From NCBI GenBank assembly GCA_913020145.1, contig CAJWAI010000005.1:1-55588 (forward strand): a stretch of DNA of 55,588 bases, in the 5' to 3' direction. Positions within the stretch are counted from its first letter, which is position 1. The number at the start of each line of letters is the position of its first letter. This stretch comes from an uncultured Gammaproteobacteria bacterium (GTDB lineage: Bacteria; Pseudomonadota; Gammaproteobacteria; Magnimaribacterales; TMED112). The notes under the pieces are model-generated. The model saw only the letters and a program-made list of their open reading frames with translations. It did no database searches and was not told where the DNA came from. Of this stretch, positions 27,629 to 37,576 are shown in pieces. The position numbers and the translations under genes were made by a program.

Positions 27629-28565
27629 AAGTTTTATGCCAGTTTAAAAATTCTTTAATGCCGTCTTCAAAGCTAGTTTTAGGATTATATCCTAAGATTC
27701 TTTTAGATTTACTAAGATTTGCATGTGTAAATACTGACTCATTGGAGGTATTAATTCTCTTTACTTTCGGTTCAATATTAAGATTTTCCTTTAAAGAATT
27801 CAGTAAAAATGATGTCATTATTGGCGAATTATTACCAAGATTAAAAATCTCATTGCGTCCATTAAGGTCTTCTTTAATTAAATAATCTATAGATGCTGAT
27901 ATTCCTTCAATTACATCATCAATATAAGTCATATCTCTTGCCATTGATCCATCATTATGAAGTCTTACAACTTCATCTCTTTTTATTGAGTCTGTAAAAG
28001 AAAAATATGCCATATCCGGTCTTCCATAAGGCCCATATACTGAAAATAATCTCAGTCCTAGAAAAGACATATTATTCTCACTTGCAAAAGCACTTGCATA
28101 CACTTCATTAAAAAGTTTGCTCATACCATATACCGATTTAGGTTTAATTAATGTTTTTGACTCTGAAAATGGCTCTGAATTTGAATCATCATATACAGAG
28201 CTACTAGATGCATAAATTATTCGTTTAATTTTATTTCGTGAACAAAAATTACAGATATTCTTAAATCCATAAATATTAGAATTAATGTAATTTATTTCTT
28301 GTTCTTTCTTTATTCTTACTCCTGCTTGAGCAGCTAGATTTATAACCAAATCAAAATTTTGATCAAAATTATCTATTTTGTTGATATCACTCTCATAAAA
28401 CTTAAATTTTTTTGAATCTAACTCTGAGAGTCGAAGTCTTTTTAAAGTAGGGGTGTAGTAATCATTAATATTATCGATTCCGACTATTTCATGTCCCTGC
28501 TCAATTAGTTTTTTTGCTAAATGAAATCCAATGAATCCAGCTACGCCTGTGATTAAAATTCTCAT
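27615..28565 (-). CDS. UDP-glucuronate 4-epimerase-like extended SDR
   Basis: ILITGVAGFIGFHLAKKLIEQGHEIVGIDNINDYYTPTLKRLRL, NLAAQAGVRI, VYGMSKLFNE, LRLFSVYGPYGRPDMA. Confidence 0.87.
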   Translation of the reverse strand: MRILITGVAGFIGFHLAKKLIEQGHEIVGIDNINDYYTPTLKRLRLSELDSKKFKFYESDINKIDNFDQNFDLVINLAAQAGVRIKKEQEINYINSNIYGFKNICNFCSRNKIKRIIYASSSSVYDDSNSEPFSESKTLIKPKSVYGMSKLFNEVYASAFASENNMSFLGLRLFSVYGPYGRPDMAYFSFTDSIKRDEVVRLHNDGSMARDMTYIDDVIEGISASIDYLIKEDLNGRNEIFNLGNNSPIMTSFLLNSLKENLNIEPKVKRINTSNESVFTHANLSKSKRILGYNPKTSFEDGIKEFLNWHKTYENL

Positions 28566-28569
28566 AATC

Positions 28570-28643
28570 TGGAGGCTGAGAACGGAATCGAACCGATGTT
28601 AACGGAGTTGCAGTCCGCTGCATAACCACTCTGCCACTCAGCC
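28570..28643 (-). tRNA. tRNA-Cys(GCA), CCA encoded
   Basis: Revcomp GGCTGAGTGGCAGAGTGGTTATGCAGCGGACTGCAACTCCGTTAACATCGGTTCGATTCCGTTCTCAGCCTCCA; anticodon loop CTGCAAC. Confidence 0.95.
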
Positions 28644-28661
28644 ATTCTGATATATTTTAAA

Positions 28662-30017
28662 CTAATAGGTGTAAGAATCATCCTTAAATGGACCTTCTTT
28701 ACTTACGGAGATATATTCTTCTTGTTCATTTGTTAATTTTGTTAATGTTCCGCCAAAACCTTTAACCATCAAACTTGCTACTTCTTCATCTAGTTTTTTT
28801 GGTAAAACTTTTACATATAATTCTTTCTGATCATCAGATTTATCAGCAAAACCATCTTTAAATAATGCAATTTGTGCAAGAACTTGATTACAGAAAGATC
28901 CATCCATGACTCTACTTGGATGTCCAGTTGCTAGTGCTAGATTAACTAATCTACCCTCACCTAAAAGGATAATATATTCATCTTTATTCTTTATTACTTT
29001 ATGAACGCCAGGTTTAATCTCTTTCCACTCATAATTTTTTAAATGTTTAACATCTATTTCGCTATCGAAATGCCCTATATTGCATACAACACATCCGGAC
29101 TTTAGGGCATCTAACATATGCTTATCCAAAACATTAACATTGCCTGTTGTGGTAACAACTAAATCGTATTTTGCTAATAGTTTTTTATCTAAATTCATAC
29201 CATCTTTGCCAACATTGCCATTTTCATAGGCAGAAACAACGCTGAATCCATCAAAACATGCTTGCATTGCACAGATTGGATCAATTTCAGTGATATCTAC
29301 GATCATTTTTTGTTGATTTAATGAGTCAGCTGAGCCCTTACCTACATCACCATAACCAATGACAAGAGCTTTCTTGCCAGATAAAAGCATGTCTGTTCCT
29401 CGTTTGATAGCATCATCCAGACCATGCCTACATCCATATTTATTATCATTCTTAGATTTAGTAATGGAGTCATTTACATTTATTGCTGGGACTTTTAATT
29501 CACCACTTTCTAACATTTCTTTCAATCTTTTAACTCCTGTCGTAGTTTCTTCAGAAATTCCATGGATTTTTGAAAGCATTTCAGGATATTCTTTATGAAC
29601 TTTAAGAGTAAGGTCACCTCCATCGTCCAGAATCATATTAGCTTCCCAAGGTTTGTCATCTTTATTGATGGTCTGATCTAAACACCACTCATACTCTTCT
29701 TCTGTTTCACCTTTCCAGGCAAAAACAGGAATGCCTTGATCAGCAATTGCAGCAGCTGCATGGTCCTGAGTTGAGAAAATGTTACATGAAGACCATCTAA
29801 CCTCAGCGCCTAATTCAATTAAAGTCTCAATTAAGACAGCAGTTTGAACAGTCATATGTATACAGCCCATTATTTTTGCGCCCTTAAGAGGACGTTTATC
29901 TCTGTAATTATCTCTTAATTGCATTAAAGCAGGCATTTCATCTTGAGCTAATAAAATTTCTTGCCTTCCATATTCTGCAAGAGAAATATCTTTTACTTTG
30001 TAATCTTGCTTACTCAT
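28662..30017 (-). CDS. ahcY: S-adenosylhomocysteine hydrolase
   Basis: [44 protein letters not shown]. GGAGATaaaaATG supports MSKQDYKV... start at 30017. Confidence 0.96.
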   Translation of the reverse strand: MSKQDYKVKDISLAEYGRQEILLAQDEMPALMQLRDNYRDKRPLKGAKIMGCIHMTVQTAVLIETLIELGAEVRWSSCNIFSTQDHAAAAIADQGIPVFAWKGETEEEYEWCLDQTINKDDKPWEANMILDDGGDLTLKVHKEYPEMLSKIHGISEETTTGVKRLKEMLESGELKVPAINVNDSITKSKNDNKYGCRHGLDDAIKRGTDMLLSGKKALVIGYGDVGKGSADSLNQQKMIVDITEIDPICAMQACFDGFSVVSAYENGNVGKDGMNLDKKLLAKYDLVVTTTGNVNVLDKHMLDALKSGCVVCNIGHFDSEIDVKHLKNYEWKEIKPGVHKVIKNKDEYIILLGEGRLVNLALATGHPSRVMDGSFCNQVLAQIALFKDGFADKSDDQKELYVKVLPKKLDEEVASLMVKGFGGTLTKLTNEQEEYISVSKEGPFKDDSYTY

Positions 30018-30453
30018 TTTTATCTCCTTTAGAATCATACTGCCAATTCTTTAAAATCCAACTACTTGAATTCTTTTTATTTGTGCCGCCAACCCCAAAC
30101 ATAAATTTAATTCCTTTAACGTCTTTCTCAGGTATATTATCTTCACTTCGATCGCCGCCATTACAGAAGGTTATATCTGTATCAGGATATATATTTTTAA
30201 TTTTCTCTAAAGCATCTACACAACTTCCATCGCTATCATCAAAGTCAATTACCTCGTCGACATATTTAATTGATTCAAGTATTTGTTTTCTTTCAGAAAA
30301 TTCCATGAAAGGCTTACCCTTTTTTTCTGAAAGCCAATTATCTGAATTCAATGCGACTATGAGATAATCTGCATTCTTTTTAGCTTCTGAGATGTAGTCG
30401 ATATGACCAGAATGAATGGGATCAAATCCACCACTTACAACTGCAATTTTCAT
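30010..30453 (-). CDS. Adenylyl/cytidylyltransferase-family protein (RfaE C-terminal-like)
   Basis: [22 protein letters not shown] nucleotidyltransferase motif. ATG at 30453 overlaps the metK stop as ATGA, so the ORF-track start at 30474 is probably too long. Confidence 0.8.
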   Translation of the reverse strand: MKIAVVSGGFDPIHSGHIDYISEAKKNADYLIVALNSDNWLSEKKGKPFMEFSERKQILESIKYVDEVIDFDDSDGSCVDALEKIKNIYPDTDITFCNGGDRSEDNIPEKDVKGIKFMFGVGGTNKKNSSSWILKNWQYDSKGDKNE

Positions 30454-31562
30454 AGATCTTTGGTATCTTCCCAACTAAATCCTTGATCTTCTCGACCAAA
30501 GTGACCATAACTTGCAGTTTTTAAATAAATTGGCTCTAAAAGATTTAAATTATTAATGATGCCAGCTGGAGTTAAATTAAAAGATTCATCTACTATCGCC
30601 TGTATCTCTTCAATAGGTTTTTTTTCTGATTCAAAAGTATTAATAAATATTGATGTTGGCTCTACTACTCCAATTGCATAAGAAGATTGAACTTCACAAT
30701 AACTACAAAGACCGGCATGTACCAGTGATTTTGCAACTTGGCGAAGAGCATAGGCTGCCGATCTATCGACTTTAGTTGGGTCTTTCCCAGAAAAACATCC
30801 TCCACCATGACGAGCCATTCCGCCATAAGTATCAACAATAATTTTTCTTCCTGTTAATCCAGAATCTCCAACTGGACCACCTATGTTAAATTCACCTGCT
30901 GGATTAATAAGATACTTTGTTTCAGCATCCAATAAATCTATAGGTAATGACTTATTAATTATCTCCTCTCTAATTAACTCTCTAAGTTTATCTAAGCTTA
31001 GATCCTTTGAATGTTGAGATGAGAAAACAATTGAATCAATTCTTTTTGGGTTGTAGTTTAAATCGTACTCTACTGAAACTTGTGATTTGGCATCAGGCAA
31101 TAAGCCATCATCAGAACTTCTTCTAACTTCAGCATGTTTCAATGTCAGCTTATGAGCCAGTGATATAGGTAAAGGCATAAGTTCTTTAGTCTCTTTACAG
31201 GCATAACCAAACATTAACCCTTGATCGCCCGACCCTAAGTTGGATATACCTTTTGCTATATCTGCACTTTGCTGTGATAAAAGATTAATAAACTCAAAAC
31301 TTTCATAACTAAAACCAAGCTCTTGATCTAAATAACCAATATTTTTGACAACATCTCTAGCTATTTTCTCGTGATCAATAAATGCTTTTGAACTTATTTC
31401 GCCAGCAAGAACGACAGTATTGTTTTTGACCAGCGTTTCACATGCAACTCTAGATTGTTTGTCCTGCTTAAGACATTCATCCAATATTGCATCTGAGATT
31501 TGATCACAAATCTTGTCAGGATGACCTTCTGATACAGATTCAGATGTAAAAATATATGACAA
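30450..31562 (-). CDS. metK: S-adenosylmethionine synthetase
   Basis: [55 protein letters not shown]. Probable TTG start at 31562 after GAGGGA. Confidence 0.95.
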   Translation of the reverse strand: MSYIFTSESVSEGHPDKICDQISDAILDECLKQDKQSRVACETLVKNNTVVLAGEISSKAFIDHEKIARDVVKNIGYLDQELGFSYESFEFINLLSQQSADIAKGISNLGSGDQGLMFGYACKETKELMPLPISLAHKLTLKHAEVRRSSDDGLLPDAKSQVSVEYDLNYNPKRIDSIVFSSQHSKDLSLDKLRELIREEIINKSLPIDLLDAETKYLINPAGEFNIGGPVGDSGLTGRKIIVDTYGGMARHGGGCFSGKDPTKVDRSAAYALRQVAKSLVHAGLCSYCEVQSSYAIGVVEPTSIFINTFESEKKPIEEIQAIVDESFNLTPAGIINNLNLLEPIYLKTASYGHFGREDQGFSWEDTKDL

Positions 31563-31563
31563 T

Positions 31564-33501
31564 TTATAATCCCTCGATGTTAACGCCATTAATTGATAGC
31601 GCTTTATCAGTAAGAACTTTCATGAGACCGTCAACTTCTTTATCAGTTAAGCTCTTATCTTCAGTTTGGAACTTAAATCTATAACCAACTTTCATGATAT
31701 TAAGTTTCTTATTTTCAAAATAATCAAAAATAAAAGATTCTTTTATCAAAGACATCTTTTTAACTGATTCTGTTAATTTGTCACTTAGTTCTTTTAAAAC
31801 TTCTGGATTATCTATGCTCATTGATATATCTCGAAAAATTGCTGGAAAATCAGAAGTCTTTTCAATTTTTTTCTCGGATAAATTTAAACCGTCTAGAGAG
31901 ATTTCGAAAGCAAAAACAGGAGTCTTTGATTTTGAATCAACCAAATTGTTATTTAATTTACCTATACCGCCAATATCTTTTCCTTTGAAAGTTATATGTT
32001 CAAAGAATTCATATTCATCACAACTATCATGACTGTATGTTAATCCTTCACCAAGTAATTCATAGGCAATAGTATTCAATAAGCCTTTAAGATAAGCATA
32101 ATCAAGCTGAGCATTGAATTCTTTAAAATTTTTATTTGATCTGCCATTGACTAAAGCAGCCATTCTCTTTTCTTGCGATGCTTTAGTATAAATATCTGCT
32201 ATCTCAAAAAATTTGATTGAATCTTTTTGACGATTCTGATTGTAAGCAAGATTATTTTTTAAAGAGTTTATTAAATTAGTCCTAAGTTTCGCTCTCTGTT
32301 TATCGATTGAATTATCCACACTTATAGACGATTCGCTTTCCTCTGTAGTAAATGGCATATTTATTACTTCGAAGAATCCATGAGAAACAAACAGATTCTT
32401 ACATTTTTCTTCTAAAGATTGCTCCATGGATTTCACTTTTATTCCAAGAGCCAAACTTTCTGCTGCTATATTGTCATAACCGACCATTCTGGCAACTTCT
32501 TCTGCAAGGTCATTAGTATGTTCAAGATCAGACCTATGAGAAGGCACCATCATAGACTTACAATTTTTAAAGCCTAAAGATTCAAGATATTTCAATTGAT
32601 CTTTTTCATTAATATTGGTGCCCAAAATAGAATTTAACTTATTGCTATCAAAGTTTATTTGCTGAAGATCTGTTTTGTTCTGCTCAGAGTGCATAGATAA
32701 CGATTTTATTTTTGTATGATCACTAACAATGGCTAAAAATCTTCTTAAAACTGATTCTTGAGCGAGATAATCTACTCCTCTTTCAAACTTATATGCAGCC
32801 TCAGAAGTAAGATTATATTGTCGTGCTTTACCTAAAATTTCTTCGGGCTTGAAATAAGCACATTCCACTAAAACTTTAGTAGTTTTATTATTGCAAGCTG
32901 TGCTTTCATCACCCATAGTACCTGCTAAATCAACCGCTACTCCGCCTATTGTAAAAACAAGATTATCGCCTTCTAGCTCTATTTCAGAACCTAAAAGAGT
33001 TTTAAATTTTTCTTTTTTATTTCTCTTTTCAAGAACTAATGTGTCATTAATTTTTGAAGCATCATAACAATGAGTAGGTTGTCCTGTTTCGTAGGCTAGA
33101 TAGTTAGAAACATCCGTAAAAAAATTATTCTTATTAATTTTTAGATCTTTAAAATAATTTTCAAGGTATGGCTTATAGCCTGAAATTGATCCATCTATTT
33201 CTATTTCTACAAAAGATATATTTGGACACAAGTCTTTAGCTTTATTTTGAAAAGAAAAATCTAATTTAGGAATATCTCCTTCATATGTATCTCTATCTAA
33301 TTCAGCTTTATAAAAATAGTTTAGATCTCTGGCAATTCCTTTTAGTGACAAACAATCACCTCTATTTGGTGTAATCTCAAGATCTATAATATCGCCTTCT
33401 ATTTCATGTTCATGGCCAAGTTGAAGCAATTTATCAGATAATTCCTCTAAAGAAGGCTTTTCTTTAAAAAAATTTAGTAAATGTGGGTAGGCTATCTTCA
33501 T
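31564..33501 (-). CDS. pheT: Phenylalanyl-tRNA synthetase beta subunit, lacking the B2 tRNA-binding domain
   Basis: PheT-like [46 protein letters not shown]-terminal FDX-ACB domain; 645 aa. Confidence 0.93.
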   Translation of the reverse strand: MKIAYPHLLNFFKEKPSLEELSDKLLQLGHEHEIEGDIIDLEITPNRGDCLSLKGIARDLNYFYKAELDRDTYEGDIPKLDFSFQNKAKDLCPNISFVEIEIDGSISGYKPYLENYFKDLKINKNNFFTDVSNYLAYETGQPTHCYDASKINDTLVLEKRNKKEKFKTLLGSEIELEGDNLVFTIGGVAVDLAGTMGDESTACNNKTTKVLVECAYFKPEEILGKARQYNLTSEAAYKFERGVDYLAQESVLRRFLAIVSDHTKIKSLSMHSEQNKTDLQQINFDSNKLNSILGTNINEKDQLKYLESLGFKNCKSMMVPSHRSDLEHTNDLAEEVARMVGYDNIAAESLALGIKVKSMEQSLEEKCKNLFVSHGFFEVINMPFTTEESESSISVDNSIDKQRAKLRTNLINSLKNNLAYNQNRQKDSIKFFEIADIYTKASQEKRMAALVNGRSNKNFKEFNAQLDYAYLKGLLNTIAYELLGEGLTYSHDSCDEYEFFEHITFKGKDIGGIGKLNNNLVDSKSKTPVFAFEISLDGLNLSEKKIEKTSDFPAIFRDISMSIDNPEVLKELSDKLTESVKKMSLIKESFIFDYFENKKLNIMKVGYRFKFQTEDKSLTDKEVDGLMKVLTDKALSINGVNIEGL

Positions 33502-34220
33502 TTAAACTGCCTCAAGAAATCTAGATTTGATTTATAAAAATCTCTGATATCATTTACGCCGTATTTGAGCATTGCTATACGCTCAATTCCTAGACCAAAA
33601 GCTAATCCTGAATATTTTGAAGAGTCTATTTTGCAGTTTTCTAGAACTTTAGGATTCACCACACCACATCCGAGAATTTCCAACCATTTATCACCAAATA
33701 GAACGTCAACTTCAGCTGAAGGTTCTGTAAATGGAAAATATGAAGGGCGGAAACGTAATTTTGTGGTTTCACCAAATAAAGAATGACAAATTTTATACAT
33801 TAAGTCCTTTAATTGAGCAAAATTTACATTTTCATCGACATATAACCCTTCAATTTGATGAAACATAGGTAAATGCGTGGAATCATCATCCTTTCTATAG
33901 ACTTTACCTGGAGATATGAATGCTAGTGGAGGCTGATCTTTAAGCATGCATCTCACTTGCACAGGAGAAGTATGTGTTCTTAAGAGTTTATTTTTATTAT
34001 CAACATAGAATGTATCATGCATTTCTCTAGCTGGATGAGACGCAGGGATATTTAACATATCAAAGTTATATTCCTCAGTTTCTACTTCAGGCCCTTCAGC
34101 CACTTCAAAGCCGAAAGATTTAAGTAATTCTGTTAATTGATCTTTTACTTGATTGATAGGATGAATAGAGCCTAACTCTCTATCTAAGGATGGAAGGAAT
34201 ATATCTTTTGGTGCTGTCAT
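33498..34220 (-). CDS. pheS: Phenylalanyl-tRNA synthetase alpha subunit, lacking the N-terminal coiled-coil domain
   Basis: HPAREMHDTFYV, FRPSYFPFTEPSAEVDV, LEILGCGVVNPKVL, GLAFGLGIERIAMLKYGV; 240 aa. Confidence 0.94.
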   Translation of the reverse strand: MTAPKDIFLPSLDRELGSIHPINQVKDQLTELLKSFGFEVAEGPEVETEEYNFDMLNIPASHPAREMHDTFYVDNKNKLLRTHTSPVQVRCMLKDQPPLAFISPGKVYRKDDDSTHLPMFHQIEGLYVDENVNFAQLKDLMYKICHSLFGETTKLRFRPSYFPFTEPSAEVDVLFGDKWLEILGCGVVNPKVLENCKIDSSKYSGLAFGLGIERIAMLKYGVNDIRDFYKSNLDFLRQFK

Positions 34221-34567
34221 TAATCTATAGCAGTTTTTACAACTTTCTCAAAAGTTGCTTTATCCTGTATAGCTAACTCTGACAACATCTTTCTGTCAAG
34301 TTCTATGCCCTTCTTATTTAGGCCTGCAATGAACATAGAATAGGTGTGCCCAAGATTTCTTACCTCGGCATTGATTCTTGTGATCCAGAGTCTTCTGAAG
34401 TCTCTTTTTCTATTTTTTCTATCTCTATAAGCATATTGCAAGGATTTTATAAGAGATTGCTTAGCTGTTTTAAATAATCTGGATCTAGCGCCATAATGGC
34501 CCTTAGTCCTAGCTATAACTGCTTTATGCTTTCTGGCTTTTAAATTCCCTTTAGTTGCTCTTGGCAC
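34220..34567 (-). CDS. rplT: 50S ribosomal protein L20
   Basis: [58 protein letters not shown]. Confidence 0.97.
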   Translation of the reverse strand: MPRATKGNLKARKHKAVIARTKGHYGARSRLFKTAKQSLIKSLQYAYRDRKNRKRDFRRLWITRINAEVRNLGHTYSMFIAGLNKKGIELDRKMLSELAIQDKATFEKVVKTAID

Positions 34568-34568
34568 T

Positions 34569-34760
34569 TTATGCCTCCAATAGTTTGTTTACTACTTTCA
34601 AATTTGCACCTGCTAAATTTGAAGTTCCTCTAGCATGTCTTTTTTTCTTTGTCTTATGTTTAGACAATATATGATTTCTCCCAGCAGATCTCATTTTAAG
34701 GCCTGAACCGGTTGTTTTAAATCTCTTTTTTGCACTAGAGTGGTTTTTTAATTTACTCAT
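34569..34760 (-). CDS. rpmI: 50S ribosomal protein L35
   Basis: [38 protein letters not shown]. Confidence 0.96.
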   Translation of the reverse strand: MSKLKNHSSAKKRFKTTGSGLKMRSAGRNHILSKHKTKKKRHARGTSNLAGANLKVVNKLLEA

Positions 34761-35302
34761 TTTACTTTTTTTGGTGTTAATAGAGCGTGATATGTTCTGT
34801 TTTCGAACTTTGGCTCTGATAACACAGATGCAATATCTTCCGTTTCTTTGATGATGCTGTCAAGTAAAGTTTTCCCAAAACTCGTATTCCCAAGCTCTCT
34901 TCCCCTGAATGTAATAGAAACTTTTACATTTGCTCTTTTTTCAATAAACCCGGTTATCTTTTTTAGTTTTGTTTGTATATCGCCTTTATCAATATTTGGA
35001 CGCATCTTTATTTCTTTTTGTTCAATTCTTTTTTGGTTCTTCTTGGCAGCAGATTTCTTTTTCTTTTGATTAAATTTAAATTTTCCATAATCGATAATCT
35101 TAGCCACGCAAGGCTCTTTATCAAAGGTTATCTGCAGCAGATCTAAACCTTTATCTTTTGCTAATTGAATAGCATCAGATTTATTAAAAATTCCTAATTT
35201 TTCACCTGTATCTGATATTACTGTTAACTTCTCAGCTTTAACAAACTGATTAATAGGTGCCTGAGGCGGTCTTCTTCTTCTTCTCTGTGGTCTCAAATTA
35301 AT
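34757..35302 (-). CDS. infC: Translation initiation factor IF-3, non-AUG start
   Basis: IF3 body ([39 protein letters not shown]). Upstream reading frame is TAA ATT AAT TTG AGA, so only ATT (35302) or TTG (35296) can start it. Confidence 0.92.
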   Translation of the reverse strand: MNLRPQRRRRRPPQAPINQFVKAEKLTVISDTGEKLGIFNKSDAIQLAKDKGLDLLQITFDKEPCVAKIIDYGKFKFNQKKKKSAAKKNQKRIEQKEIKMRPNIDKGDIQTKLKKITGFIEKRANVKVSITFRGRELGNTSFGKTLLDSIIKETEDIASVLSEPKFENRTYHALLTPKKVK

Positions 35303-35328
35303 TTAGGTTTTAAGGATAACAAGCGCAT
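35293..35328 (-). other. Possible 11-aa leader ORF overlapping the infC start
   Basis: ATG CGC TTG TTA TCC TTA AAA CCT AAA TTA ATT TGA ([11 protein letters not shown]); its TGA overlaps the TTG of infC. No clear SD. Confidence 0.25.
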
Positions 35329-35398
35329 AGAATTAGCACGTGAAAGAATTGTTATTGAATATCATAGACAGCAAATGATATATGATTTACGGATTTAA

Positions 35399-35827
35399 TC
35401 AAGAGGTTGTATCCCAAAGAGATTCAGGTGTTTTCATAGTTTTTATTTCAATAGCATTTCCACTTGGATCTCTAATGAAGAAGGTTTCCTGTTCTCTATA
35501 TCCATCTTTGAATCGTAAGAAAGGTTGATCTAAGAAATCAAACTCATTGCTTGATTGAATTCTTTTTTTTATTTCATCAAAATCTTCTCTTAAAAGATGA
35601 ATACCAAAATGTGGGACACATACAGCAGCCATATCGACATGATGACGATGCGTCATTTTTAATTCATCTTCTTGCGCCTTATGAAGAGTAAGTTCATTGC
35701 CCCAGAAGTTAATATCTACCCAACCTTCTTCTGAATTACCTTCCTCACACCCAAGAAAATTACAGTAGAAAAGCTTGGCTTCATCTATATCTTTAACTGG
35801 TATGGCTAAATGAAATCTGCAAGTCAT
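35399..35827 (-). CDS. VOC/glyoxalase-fold protein
   Basis: FHLAIPVKDIDEAKLFYCNFLGCEEG... RDPSGNAIEIKTMK. Confidence 0.85.
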   Translation of the reverse strand: MTCRFHLAIPVKDIDEAKLFYCNFLGCEEGNSEEGWVDINFWGNELTLHKAQEDELKMTHRHHVDMAAVCVPHFGIHLLREDFDEIKKRIQSSNEFDFLDQPFLRFKDGYREQETFFIRDPSGNAIEIKTMKTPESLWDTTS

Positions 35828-35830
35828 TTT

Positions 35831-37576
35831 TTAATTATAGAGCTCTTTTGTAAGAGTTTGAATCTCTTTTGCTAATTCTAATTTTATGTTCAAATCTTTT
35901 GAAATGTCCTGGGCTGACAATTCAACCAATGATCTTAAAGATGCATATTTTTCATAGATTTTTTGTACTGTTTTAGGTCCTATGCCTTTTATATCAAAAA
36001 GGAAATGCTTCTTCATATCCTTTCTTTTATTGCTCTTAAAATTCTTTAATGCAAACCTATGCGCTTCATCTCTAATATCAAGAAATAGTTTAGAAATATC
36101 TTCAGAATTCTGAAAATCATACGAACCAATTTTTGTGTGCAGTGTTTCATGCCCATACTTTCTTTTTGTACCTTTTGAGATAGAGATACACTCTATTTCT
36201 CTGTTTAATCTCTCTTTAATATAATTCATATGAGTTTTGCCTCCATCGATTAACAACAAATCAATAGGACTGACTAAATCTAAGTACTTATTTATACCAA
36301 ACACTAACGAATCTAAATCTGAACTTGAAATATCTAAAGGCACTCTAAAAAACCTATATAAAGACTTATTAGGGCCATCAGAATCAAAATTAACACATGA
36401 AATTGTTTTTATATCCCCTGATATACCGCTAACATCAAAACCAACAATTACTGGTTCTTTCTTAACTTCAAGATTTCGTGAAAGGAAATCTAGAGACTGA
36501 GCATATTTTTGATATTTTTGCTCTTGTTTTAGTAATCCTTCAAGCGCATTCTTATCTGCTAATTTTACCCATTCTAATTTTTTTCCTTTTTTAGGCACTT
36601 CAAATTGTAAATTCCCAAAAGTATCATTTTTTGCAACATTAAACTCGCTGACTATTTTTGTCACAGATGGATATTTTTGTATGAGGCTTGGAATAAACTC
36701 CAAAAAAGCAGAGTAATCGTCTTTCTGCAAATGGTTTTTAAATAGAAACTTCTGGATGTTGATAAATCTATCTGATTCAACTTGTATTACTGCAGTTGAG
36801 ATATTTTTATCATTAGTTTTAATGGCTATTACTCGAGTATTGCTTCCTTTTGAAAAAATAATTTGCTTTTGATTAATCTTTTCAAGCTGTTCTAATCGAT
36901 CTCTAGTATTGGCTGCTAGCTCATATTCTTCGTTATCTGATGCAATAAGCATTTCATCCTGCATTTTTTTTTCTAGCTCTTTAAAATTTCCTTTCAAAAT
37001 TGATTTTGTGCTTTCGACATCCTTGCTATATTCAGCTTCTGATATTATTCCAACACATGGCGCTGTACACCTTCCAATTTGATGTTCCATGCATGGTCTT
37101 GATCTATTTTTAAAAAAATTATCTGTACATGTTCTTAGCTGAAATACCTTTTGAATTTGGCTTACTGCAATTTTCGTTGCGTAAGCACTTGTATATGGGC
37201 CATATAAACCATCATGCCCTTTTAATACACGTTTTGATGCGATTCTAGGGAAAGAATGTGATTCATCAAGATGAATGAATGGATAACTCTTATCATCCCT
37301 AAGTAGAATATTAAACTTGGGTTTTTCAGATTTTATTAAATTTTGCTCTAATAATAATGCGTCAACTTCATTATTAGTGGTTACATATTCCAAATTAGTT
37401 GCATAGGAAATTAACTTTTGCGTTTTATAAGTCTGTTTACCGGAAAAATAACTGTTTATTCTTTTTTTTAGATTCTTTGCTTTGCCAATATAAAGTATTT
37501 CTGCGTCAGATAGGAATTTATAAATTCCTGTGTCATTGGGAAAACTTGATGAGATTTTTTTAAGCTTATTTATCAA
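35831..37576 (-). CDS. uvrC: Excinuclease ABC subunit C
   Basis: GIY-YIG-type GIYKFLSDAEILYIGKAKNLKKRINSYF; GYRxGRCxAPC region EHQIGRCTAPCVG; C-terminal HhH. Confidence 0.96.
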   Translation of the reverse strand: MINKLKKISSSFPNDTGIYKFLSDAEILYIGKAKNLKKRINSYFSGKQTYKTQKLISYATNLEYVTTNNEVDALLLEQNLIKSEKPKFNILLRDDKSYPFIHLDESHSFPRIASKRVLKGHDGLYGPYTSAYATKIAVSQIQKVFQLRTCTDNFFKNRSRPCMEHQIGRCTAPCVGIISEAEYSKDVESTKSILKGNFKELEKKMQDEMLIASDNEEYELAANTRDRLEQLEKINQKQIIFSKGSNTRVIAIKTNDKNISTAVIQVESDRFINIQKFLFKNHLQKDDYSAFLEFIPSLIQKYPSVTKIVSEFNVAKNDTFGNLQFEVPKKGKKLEWVKLADKNALEGLLKQEQKYQKYAQSLDFLSRNLEVKKEPVIVGFDVSGISGDIKTISCVNFDSDGPNKSLYRFFRVPLDISSSDLDSLVFGINKYLDLVSPIDLLLIDGGKTHMNYIKERLNREIECISISKGTKRKYGHETLHTKIGSYDFQNSEDISKLFLDIRDEAHRFALKNFKSNKRKDMKKHFLFDIKGIGPKTVQKIYEKYASLRSLVELSAQDISKDLNIKLELAKEIQTLTKELYN

